Origin: SAT2750 sp964476375 | GTDB taxonomy: Bacteria > Planctomycetota > Planctomycetia > Pirellulales > Pirellulaceae | Direction of reading: 5' to 3' | Assembly (NCBI GenBank): GCA_964476375.1 | Contig: CAYYZW010000203.1 | Span: 1 to 17,727, forward strand | DNA length: 17,727 nt | In this document: positions 5,876 through 13,115 of the stretch, in pieces | Layout of the letters: every line of letters starts with the position of its first letter | Position numbering within the stretch: the first letter of the stretch is position 1 | Notes under the pieces: generated by a model | The model's database searches: none | What the model was told of the DNA's origin: nothing | The model's input: only the letters and a program-made list of their open reading frames with translations | Position numbers and translations under genes: made by a program

Positions 5876-8800
5876 TTGGTGTTGGCTATCGTGGAAGAGT
5901 TTCTCTGCATACTGGTCGCCGTTGTTGGGGCCATCCTGCTGGTTGGTTTCCTGATTGGACTGGCCGTGGGAAAGGCGCGAGCACAACGTGCCGGGCCGGC
6001 CCGCTGCCCCGCCTGCGGTCAGCCGCTTCCGCCCGGATCCCAGGAGTGTATCTCTTGTCATGCTCCGGCTGTTCCTGCCCCTCTCGCCCCTCCACCAGCG
6101 GCTCCCCGGACTCCTCCTGCGGCGCAGTTCAAACTGGTTCGTCGCGTGATGCGGTTCTGGCACAAGAGCGGCCGGATTGACCAGGTGCAGCTGGATCAGT
6201 TCCTTGGCTATGTCGACGAGGACCAGCAGAAGGAAGAGCAGCGTGCCGCGGCCCCGGCGTCTCCGGCCCCACTGGTCCAGCCGGCCGCCTCGCAGCGACA
6301 GCCTGCTGCTCCGCCCCCGGGAGGGATTCCTGATTCGGGCGTGGTCGATTTGAGCGGTATGGAGTTGGTACCTCCTGCCGATGAAGCTCCACCCCCTGTC
6401 CCTGTGCCAGCCGCGCCTGAGGCCGCGCCGGCCCCTCCGCCCAGCCCCAGGCGGACGATGGGAGAGATCCTGCATGCCTTCATGGACAAGCGGAATATTC
6501 GCTGGGGCGAGCTGATTAGCGGCCTGTTGATTGTCGGTAGTGCCATCGGGCTGGTGATCAGCCTGAGGGCTTCCGACACGTTGGGAGATGTTCCCTATCT
6601 CTCCTCGCTGATGTTCATGTCCATCACGGGCGTGATTTTTGGTGGGGGAATGTACTCGCTCAAGAAGTGGAAGCTGCACAATACGAGTCGCTCGGTCCTG
6701 GTGGTGGCCTCGCTGCTGGTTCCGCTGAACTTCCTCGCCGGTTCCTGGGAGGGGATGGCGTCGGGAAACCCGATTGCCACCAGCGATCCGATCTATCTTT
6801 TGGCCCTTGTTGTGGGGCTTGGCGGACTCGGTGCCATATCCTACTTCTCGAGCAGGGCGCTGATGCCGGATGGGTGGTGGCGGCTCTGGATGGCCATCAT
6901 GGGCCCCTGTATCGGCCAGTTGATCATCAACCGGGTTGCCGGGCCTGGGATGAACGATCTTACCGTGGGCCTCTTGTTTTCCCTGCCGCTGGCAAGTTTC
7001 CTGGTCGCCAACCTCTGGCAGTGGCGGCAGGCATCCCGCTTCAAGAAGATCACGCCCCGGCGGGCGGAAGCAAGTTTCCTGGTCCTGGGGATCGGTGCTT
7101 TTTCACTTGTCATCCCGGGGGTCCTGCTGGCCGTGATGGCCGATGACCGGCTGGGGACAATGAGGCAGCTTGCCGGGGCACTGGTACTTGCCGGCTGTGC
7201 GGTGCTGGTGATTGGCATCCTGCTGCACCAGCGGGCCTACCAGCTCTTTTCTTCCCGGCTCAAGATCACCGGGACGGCGACGGCCCTGGCCGGTGGGTCC
7301 CTGGTGGTGATGGCCATGTTTCTCACCTGGCCGGAACCGGGGGCGATGCAGCGGGTCAGCCTGCTTGGAGGTGTCTCCCTGCTGGTGCTCTCGATCTATG
7401 GCCGCTTTGCCACCACCCTCTGGTCGGCATTCCTGCTCCTGGGAGCAGGACTCTGGTTAACTCTTGCCCTGGCGACGGGACAGTATGACCAGGTAGAAGG
7501 AGCGAGCCTGGCCGGGCGCCACTGGGAACTGCTCATGGATGGCCGAACCAGTGTCTTTGCGTTTGTTTACGGGCTCTCCCTGCTGCTGGTAGCGCATACG
7601 GTGATTGCCAGGCTGGGTACGGACTTTCGCACGATGGCACGTGTGGCAGCAGGTGCCGCCCACCTCGTTTCCGTGGGCCTGGCAGTCCTGGTGACCCTGC
7701 TTGCGATCGACAACCCGGTACTGGGACAGATTCGACATGCCGATTTCACGGGACTCGTTTTTGCCCTGCATGCCGTGGCCCTGCTGGGACTTGGTTTTCG
7801 TATCCGCTGGAGGTGGCTCAACCTGGCCGGGGGGATCCTGCTTTTAGCTGCCCTGCTGCAGGGCATGCTTGTCAACGAGACAGTCGAAAAGTGGCTGGTG
7901 CAGACCGGCATGGAGCTGGAACAGCCCGGGCTGATTGTTCTGATCGCGCATGGATTTCTTTGCCTGGTCCTTGCCCTGCTACAAAAGAAATATGCAACGG
8001 GGGAGGTGGTTCCCAGGGAGTCTTTTCCTGGCCCCTGCCAGGTGCTGGCACTCTGTGGGCTTGGGACCAGTGCAATCGCCTTCCCCTGGGCCCACGTGGT
8101 GACCGACGGCACATTTATCACGCATGGACTGGAAGTCCTGGTGATCTCCTTCACATGGCTTTTAGGATCGCTGGCATTCTCTGACTCTCGTCTCGCTTCT
8201 GCTTTCCAGTGTGGGACAGTGACGGCGACCATCCTGGCAACCATCGGCTGGAGTGATCAGAACGCCTGGTGGACAGCAGGGAACGTGCTGACCATGGAGC
8301 ACCTTCACGCCCACCTGCTGACACTCTCCCTGCTGGGAATTGCCTGGACGCTGGTTCGCTGGTCGTGGCATCGCCAGCCGCTCCTGAAACGCTGGATTCC
8401 CTCGGAGTGGCCCCGTTCCCACCTGGTTGCCCACCTGCTGGCCAGTTCGGCCCTGCTCCTGGTGATGGCCTTGATGACTCTTGTGGCTGTCCTCCATGAA
8501 ACGGCGCCCTCTCACTTTAGCAGTCCACAGAACTGGGACTTCTCCATCCTGGGCCAGAAACTGCAGCTGGTCGACTGGGGATGCTGGCTGCTGCTGGCAG
8601 CTGCCTGGCTGCTGGAATGGCGACTGGGACGGACTCGCGAGAGCCATATCGGCACCCTGGCCACCCTGGCTGCCTTTCCTCTCCTTTTGGCACTTGTCCT
8701 GCGAGATTATTTCCTGGTCGGACATGCCATCCGCTGGGTACCGGCGATCCTGGGATTGTCCTATGCTGCCTGGCTCTGCTGGCAGCGGATCCGGACGAGC

Positions 8801-11800
8801 CGGCAGGGGCTGCTGCTGCCGGGCGATCCAGACAGCCGTCGCCGCGACAGGCAGTGCAGGGTGTTGACCTGGTCTGCCGGGATCCCGGTGATCGTGTTCT
8901 CAGCCTGGGCCGCTGCGTTCCAGCTTGCCGGCGTGGAGCCACTGGAAGTTTCCGAGAACACCATTTTCTTTCAGCTGCTCCCCGACGTTCTCTATGCCGG
9001 CCCGCTGGCGATCTTCTCCGTGGTGCTGGTGTTGCTTGCTCTTTCCACCTCCCGCATCCGCTACATGGTTGGTGCAGCGATCTGCTGGCAACTGGGGATC
9101 TTCCCTTCCTGGCGGGGACTGGTGCCGGTTTTTCAAACCGCAACAGACCTGCAGTACGTTGAAACAATGCTCTCGGCTACCACGCTCAACTTCCTTGGCG
9201 CGTTCCTTTTCGTTCTCCTCTGGCGAACGGTCGATTACTGCAGGCAGCGACTCGATGGTGTGGATCCGGAGGAATCCATGATCCAGAACGATCCCCGGCA
9301 GGTCTCCCATCTGGCTTACAGTATTTTTTCGGCACTCCTTTTTGCCGGCCTGGGACTGGTCGCCGTCCTGGGCGATATCTCGCCCGCGGTACGCCAGGGA
9401 ATCTCGATGGAATTCTCGGCCTGGGTCTCCCTGGCCGCTGTGGCCGCCATGCTGCTTACTGGTTTTTACCAGCCCGGCCGAGCGACTCCTTACCGGCAGA
9501 GGGACATGGTCCTGCTCTCGTTGATGGTGGCCGGTGTGTGCCTGGCGAACCAGGCGTGGCTCGTTGAGGGCCAGGCCTCTCGCATGGTAACGACTCTCGC
9601 CTGTTCCTGGCTTGTCGTCTGTGGCCTGGTTACCGCCTGGTGGGGAATCCAGTTCACTCGGAGTGTCCGGCAGCAGGGGGGGCGTTTGAGCCTGCAAGCG
9701 TGGAACGCGGCGGATCGTCAATCGACCGGTATGCTCAGCTGGTGGCTCACCAGCTGGTTGCTTGCTGCCACGGTCCTTTTGATCGGTTTCGAGGAGCTCG
9801 GTCTTCCGGACCACCTGGCCGTTCGTCTCTCGATCGGCCTGGCGGTGGTCGCCTGCATGGCTCACCTTGTCATGCAGCGAAGTCCGATGCAGTACCTCGC
9901 CCTGCTGGCCCTGCTCTGGGGGGTCAATGTCCTGGTGGGTGGAATCCATGGAGTGTCCGGATCTCAATGGCTCCACTGGCAGGCCCTGACCCTGGCCCTG
10001 GTCTCGCTCTGCATCGTGTCGGGTGTTCGTATTGCACGTCACTTCAAGTCCTGGCTGCGCCCGGAATACCCGGCCCGGATGGTAACCATCAGCTGCTGGA
10101 CCGTGACCGCTGTGGCATCGATTGCTGTGCTGGGTCATTTCTCATGGACGGTTGGCGGCGGGGCACGCATTGACAGGATCAGCGTCCCCTGGGAGTCGAT
10201 CCGCCTGCTATACGCTGCGATTGTCCTGGTCCTGGTGACCCAGCTGGCACGGTCACTGGCACCTCGCCGCCAGGATGCCCCGGCCGGTTTCTTCTTCACC
10301 GGCTTTACCCTGCTGTGGATTGTCCTGTCCCGCCAGGGCGGGACCTCGGACATGGCCATGGGGATCCTGCTGGCCACGTCGAGCCTCTACCTTGCCATCA
10401 GCTCCTGGTGGCTCTGCCAGTCGGACCTGGCGGCAGGGATCGGGCAGCGGATGAGTGATCTTTCGATCGAGGACCGCCGCCGGGAGACATCCTGGTGGTT
10501 ACTGCCAGCGAGCCTGGTCATGACTGGCGTTTTTTACGTGATCGCAATGCAGCTGTTGCTTACAAGTGTCGAGGCCTGGCCCCGCTGGCTGGTCGGGATC
10601 GTCCCGCTCGGGACAGGAGCAGCCATCCTGGCCTCGGCCGATCGGAGGAACCCGGTCCAGGCCCGGGTGGTGGCGCTCAGCAGTGGCGTGATTGCGCTGG
10701 TTTTCCTCTGCTGGGCAGGAGTTGCCCCCGGCGTGGAGGGCGCTTGGACGAATCGTATTGCCAGGGGTTTCCTGGTGCTTTCGACGGTCTGTTTCCTGCA
10801 GATCGCCTTTGGATCACGGCTGGCAGCACGTGGTGGCAGCTGGTCCGAAGCATTCAAATGGCAACTGGTCATCAACCGGGGCTCGGCACTGGTCGCTTTC
10901 ATCGCCGTTTTCCTGGCGGAGTGGAAGTTCTTCGACCCGGACACCGGTACAGGCATTGCCACGCTGGAGATGCTGCTGGTGGCCGTTGCCCTGGTATTCC
11001 TGATGCTGGCCCTGCTGGCTGGTGCCCTCAAGCCGGAACGGGATCCGTTTTCGCTCTCGGACAAGGGGAAGGAGGTTTACGTTTACCTGGCAGAGCTGGT
11101 GGGACTGTTCCTGTTTGTCCATTTCTACCTCTCCCGTCCGGGGCTGTTCCAGGGCGTGATGGAGGATTACTGGCCCTTTATCCTGCTGGCGATCGCTTTT
11201 GGTGGAGCCCTGCTGGGAGAACTCTGTGAACGGCGGCAGGCCACGGTCCTGGTGGATCCCCTGCAGCATACCGCCTTCCTGCTTCCCCTGGTTCCCTTGC
11301 TGGCAGTCTGGGTCTTTGGCGAGGAGCATGACAGCAGTCTGCTGCTTGTCGGTTACGGGCTGTTAAACATCGTGCTGGCCCAGTTCCGCCGCAATTTCCT
11401 TTACTCGCTGGGGGCGGGATTCTGCGCTAACCTTGCCTTCTGGTTCCTGCTGGGACGAACGGAATCACTCGCCTTTGTGGAACATCCCCAGTTCTGGCTG
11501 ATCCCCCCGGCGATCTCCGTCCTGGGTGCCGCACAGCTCAACCAGAAAAGACTCGGCGCCGGGCAGCTGACCTTCATTCGCTATCTGGCAATCATCGTGA
11601 TCTACCTCAGTTCGACCAGCGAGATGATGATCCAGGGACTCGCCACGTCGCTCTGGCCACCGCTGGTGTTGGCCACGTTGTCGATCATGGGGGTCTTTCT
11701 GGGGATCGGTTTGCGTGTGCGGGCCTTCCTCTACCTGGGGGTGGCCTTCCTGGTGATCTCCATCCTGAGCATGATCTTTCATGCTCACCAGGCGGTCGGT

Positions 11801-11929
11801 AACATCTGGCCATGGTTTGTCTTCGGGGTGGTCAGCGGAATTGGATTCTGGATCCTGATTGCGTTACGAGACCGTTACCAGGATCGCCTGCAGGAGATGG
11901 TCGATCATCTTCGCAGCTGGGATGACTAG
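5876..11929 (+). CDS. Giant polytopic membrane protein with N-terminal zinc ribbon
   Basis: One uninterrupted 2017-residue frame. Order: a membrane helix at 8-31; a zinc ribbon CPACG...CISC with Cys44, 47, 58 and 61; a short helical stretch (84-122); a low-complexity Pro/Ala linker (123-192); then a core starting MGEILHAFMDKRNIRWGE at 195 that I count by eye as about 55 hydrophobic helices, with few polar loops (about 972-999, 1121-1146, 1516-1542, 1719-1743). The charged tail RDRYQDRLQEMVDHL ends it. I see no known transport, ATPase or glycosyltransferase motif. It vaguely recalls DUF2339-type polytopic proteins, but is about twice their length; I do not name the family. No in-frame ATG exists at the start: TTG 5876, GTG 5879, TTG 5882 and GTG 5891 are all possible, and the ribosome binding site is weak. 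Function unknown. Confidence 0.85.
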   Translation: MVLAIVEEFLCILVAVVGAILLVGFLIGLAVGKARAQRAGPARCPACGQPLPPGSQECISCHAPAVPAPLAPPPAAPRTPPAAQFKLVRRVMRFWHKSGRIDQVQLDQFLGYVDEDQQKEEQRAAAPASPAPLVQPAASQRQPAAPPPGGIPDSGVVDLSGMELVPPADEAPPPVPVPAAPEAAPAPPPSPRRTMGEILHAFMDKRNIRWGELISGLLIVGSAIGLVISLRASDTLGDVPYLSSLMFMSITGVIFGGGMYSLKKWKLHNTSRSVLVVASLLVPLNFLAGSWEGMASGNPIATSDPIYLLALVVGLGGLGAISYFSSRALMPDGWWRLWMAIMGPCIGQLIINRVAGPGMNDLTVGLLFSLPLASFLVANLWQWRQASRFKKITPRRAEASFLVLGIGAFSLVIPGVLLAVMADDRLGTMRQLAGALVLAGCAVLVIGILLHQRAYQLFSSRLKITGTATALAGGSLVVMAMFLTWPEPGAMQRVSLLGGVSLLVLSIYGRFATTLWSAFLLLGAGLWLTLALATGQYDQVEGASLAGRHWELLMDGRTSVFAFVYGLSLLLVAHTVIARLGTDFRTMARVAAGAAHLVSVGLAVLVTLLAIDNPVLGQIRHADFTGLVFALHAVALLGLGFRIRWRWLNLAGGILLLAALLQGMLVNETVEKWLVQTGMELEQPGLIVLIAHGFLCLVLALLQKKYATGEVVPRESFPGPCQVLALCGLGTSAIAFPWAHVVTDGTFITHGLEVLVISFTWLLGSLAFSDSRLASAFQCGTVTATILATIGWSDQNAWWTAGNVLTMEHLHAHLLTLSLLGIAWTLVRWSWHRQPLLKRWIPSEWPRSHLVAHLLASSALLLVMALMTLVAVLHETAPSHFSSPQNWDFSILGQKLQLVDWGCWLLLAAAWLLEWRLGRTRESHIGTLATLAAFPLLLALVLRDYFLVGHAIRWVPAILGLSYAAWLCWQRIRTSRQGLLLPGDPDSRRRDRQCRVLTWSAGIPVIVFSAWAAAFQLAGVEPLEVSENTIFFQLLPDVLYAGPLAIFSVVLVLLALSTSRIRYMVGAAICWQLGIFPSWRGLVPVFQTATDLQYVETMLSATTLNFLGAFLFVLLWRTVDYCRQRLDGVDPEESMIQNDPRQVSHLAYSIFSALLFAGLGLVAVLGDISPAVRQGISMEFSAWVSLAAVAAMLLTGFYQPGRATPYRQRDMVLLSLMVAGVCLANQAWLVEGQASRMVTTLACSWLVVCGLVTAWWGIQFTRSVRQQGGRLSLQAWNAADRQSTGMLSWWLTSWLLAATVLLIGFEELGLPDHLAVRLSIGLAVVACMAHLVMQRSPMQYLALLALLWGVNVLVGGIHGVSGSQWLHWQALTLALVSLCIVSGVRIARHFKSWLRPEYPARMVTISCWTVTAVASIAVLGHFSWTVGGGARIDRISVPWESIRLLYAAIVLVLVTQLARSLAPRRQDAPAGFFFTGFTLLWIVLSRQGGTSDMAMGILLATSSLYLAISSWWLCQSDLAAGIGQRMSDLSIEDRRRETSWWLLPASLVMTGVFYVIAMQLLLTSVEAWPRWLVGIVPLGTGAAILASADRRNPVQARVVALSSGVIALVFLCWAGVAPGVEGAWTNRIARGFLVLSTVCFLQIAFGSRLAARGGSWSEAFKWQLVINRGSALVAFIAVFLAEWKFFDPDTGTGIATLEMLLVAVALVFLMLALLAGALKPERDPFSLSDKGKEVYVYLAELVGLFLFVHFYLSRPGLFQGVMEDYWPFILLAIAFGGALLGELCERRQATVLVDPLQHTAFLLPLVPLLAVWVFGEEHDSSLLLVGYGLLNIVLAQFRRNFLYSLGAGFCANLAFWFLLGRTESLAFVEHPQFWLIPPAISVLGAAQLNQKRLGAGQLTFIRYLAIIVIYLSSTSEMMIQGLATSLWPPLVLATLSIMGVFLGIGLRVRAFLYLGVAFLVISILSMIFHAHQAVGNIWPWFVFGVVSGIGFWILIALRDRYQDRLQEMVDHLRSWDD

Positions 11930-11932
11930 GGG

Positions 11933-11965
11933 CCAGGGACGAGAGGCCCTGGACCGTCTCCAGGG
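11933..11965 (+). terminator. Two mutually exclusive hairpins after the giant gene
   Basis: CCAGGG (11933-11938) pairs with CCCTGG (11947-11952). The same segment extended by one base, CCCTGGA (11947-11953), pairs perfectly with TCCAGGG (11959-11965) across a 5-base loop. The two stems cannot coexist. No T-run follows, so this is not a classic intrinsic terminator. It may protect a 3' end, act as an attenuator-like element in read-through to the sialate lyase gene, or aid Rho-type termination. The type label is provisional. Confidence 0.4.
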
Positions 11966-11995
11966 GCAGCAGTCCCATCTCTCACGCTCCCATAC

Positions 11996-12046
11996 TGGTT
12001 TCTCCGGACAGATTATTTAACAATCTGCCTAGAAGGAGACCAGATT
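11996..12046 (+). promoter_or_regulatory. Structured leader covering the lyase ribosome binding site
   Basis: CAGATT occurs twice (12009-12014 and 12041-12046) around a single AATCTG (12022-12027), so either copy can pair with it. When the first copy pairs, TCTCC (12001-12005) and TGG (11996-11998) can also pair with GGAGA (12035-12039) and CCA (12040-12042), which would bury the ribosome binding site. When the second copy pairs, that site (AAGGAG, 12033-12038) lies in a 13-base loop just before the ATG. This geometry suits translational control, but the helices are short and no ligand class is recognised. Confidence 0.4.
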
Positions 12047-12047
12047 A

Positions 12048-12959
12048 ATGAACATGCGACTGACCGGACTGCTTGCTGCCACGCATACCCCCACCAAAGT
12101 GGATGGGGCACTGAACCTGGAACCGGTAGAGCGGCTCGCCGACCATCTTATTGCCGACGGCTGCAGTGGCGCCTTCGTTGCCGGTACGACGGGTGAGTGC
12201 CACTCGTTTAATTGCCAGGAACGGATGGACCTGGCCGCCCGCTGGACGGAGGTGGCCGCCGGAACCGAACTGAAAGTGGTCATCCACGTGGGGGCCAACG
12301 CGCTCCCTGACGCCTGCCAGATGGCAGCCCATGCCCAGCAGGCCGGTGCCGATGCGATCGCCACAATGGCCCCGTTCTTCTTCAAGCCGACCAGCGTTGA
12401 TGCATTGCTTGATTACATCGAGCCGATCGCCCAGGCGGCGGCCGACACGCCACTTTACTTTTACGATATCCCTTCCATGACCGGGGTCCACCTTTCCATG
12501 GTGGAGATGCTCGAGAAGGCCCGCAGCCGTGTTCCCTCTTTACGGGGGATGAAGTACACCAATGCCGACCTGATGCAGATGCAGCGATGCATGCATGTGG
12601 ACGACGGTTATTTTGATGTCCTCTTTGGACACGACCCGGCGCTGGCAGCTGGCTGGCGGCTGGGGATCCGTGGGGCGGTGGGGAGTACTTACAATTTTGC
12701 TGCACCGATCTACACGCGTTTGATCGAGGCCATTGGCGAGGGAGATGAAACGGAGCTACAGCGTCTGCAGCTGGAATCCTGCAAGCTCACGGCACGGCTC
12801 TTCGAGATCGGTTTTCATCCCGCCAGCCGCCAGGTGATGGCCCGGCTGGGAGTGGACCTGGGTCCGCCCCGCACTCCCCTCGTCCCGCTCACGGGTGACC
12901 AGGTCCAGCAGCTGGATGAGGCACTTGAGGAACTGGATTTTGACCAGTGGCGACGCTAG
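12048..12959 (+). CDS. nanA: N-acetylneuraminate lyase (DHDPS/NAL family aldolase)
   Basis: A 303-residue TIM-barrel aldolase of the dihydrodipicolinate synthase/NAL superfamily, usual length. Subfamily markers favour sialate lyase, which splits N-acetylneuraminate into N-acetylmannosamine and pyruvate. GTTGE (46-50) binds the pyruvate carboxylate. YDIPSMTG has catalytic Tyr139. GMKYTNADLMQM has the Schiff-base Lys169. GAVGSTYN (209-216) is the NAL form of a loop that differs in dihydrodipicolinate synthases. AAGGAG ends nine bases before the ATG; an ATG two codons later is spaced less well. No sialate transporter, kinase or epimerase gene is in the window, so the pathway context is missing and a related 2-keto-sugar-acid substrate remains possible. 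The leader shows alternative hairpins that could control translation. Confidence 0.82.
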   Translation: MNMRLTGLLAATHTPTKVDGALNLEPVERLADHLIADGCSGAFVAGTTGECHSFNCQERMDLAARWTEVAAGTELKVVIHVGANALPDACQMAAHAQQAGADAIATMAPFFFKPTSVDALLDYIEPIAQAAADTPLYFYDIPSMTGVHLSMVEMLEKARSRVPSLRGMKYTNADLMQMQRCMHVDDGYFDVLFGHDPALAAGWRLGIRGAVGSTYNFAAPIYTRLIEAIGEGDETELQRLQLESCKLTARLFEIGFHPASRQVMARLGVDLGPPRTPLVPLTGDQVQQLDEALEELDFDQWRR

Positions 12960-13043
12960 GAGGGCTCCCTCTGCCGTTAGTGGCTGCGGGGATCAAGGAT
13001 CGAGACGGAACGAATTCCATATAAATCCGTTGTCCGTATGGGT

Positions 13044-13072
13044 TTGCGAGAAATAGGAGAGAGGTCTAAACT
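13044..13072 (+). promoter_or_regulatory. Candidate promoter for the DUF1549/DUF1501 operon
   Basis: TTGCGA (13044-13049) and TAAACT (13067-13072) each match the sigma-70 boxes at four of six positions and have ideal 17-bp spacing. The predicted start near 13079 would place the 13080-13096 hairpin at the very 5' end of the mRNA, 37 bases before the ATG. Confidence 0.4.
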
Positions 13073-13079
13073 AGGGCAA

Positions 13080-13096
13080 CAATGTGAGTCTCATTG
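13080..13096 (+). promoter_or_regulatory. Small 5' leader hairpin
   Basis: CAATG (13080-13084) and CATTG (13092-13096) pair perfectly around a 7-base loop. They lie between the candidate promoter and the start codon at 13116. A 5'-terminal hairpin of this kind can stabilise mRNA. It is too small to be sure of. Confidence 0.3.
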
Positions 13097-13115
13097 CTGG
13101 TAGGGAAAACGGGAC

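Noticed and set aside
5357..6679. A 440-codon minus-strand open frame
   Set aside because: It runs antisense to the SDR N-terminal half's other frame and to the start of the giant gene. Its composition is the Arg/Gln/Gly-rich type expected from a GC-rich antisense frame, and part of it repeats the SDR in the wrong frame.
8900..10138. A 412-codon minus-strand open frame inside the giant gene
   Set aside because: It is fully antisense to an intact coding frame. Its translation is polar, low-information and rich in His/Gln/Arg, with no recognisable domain.
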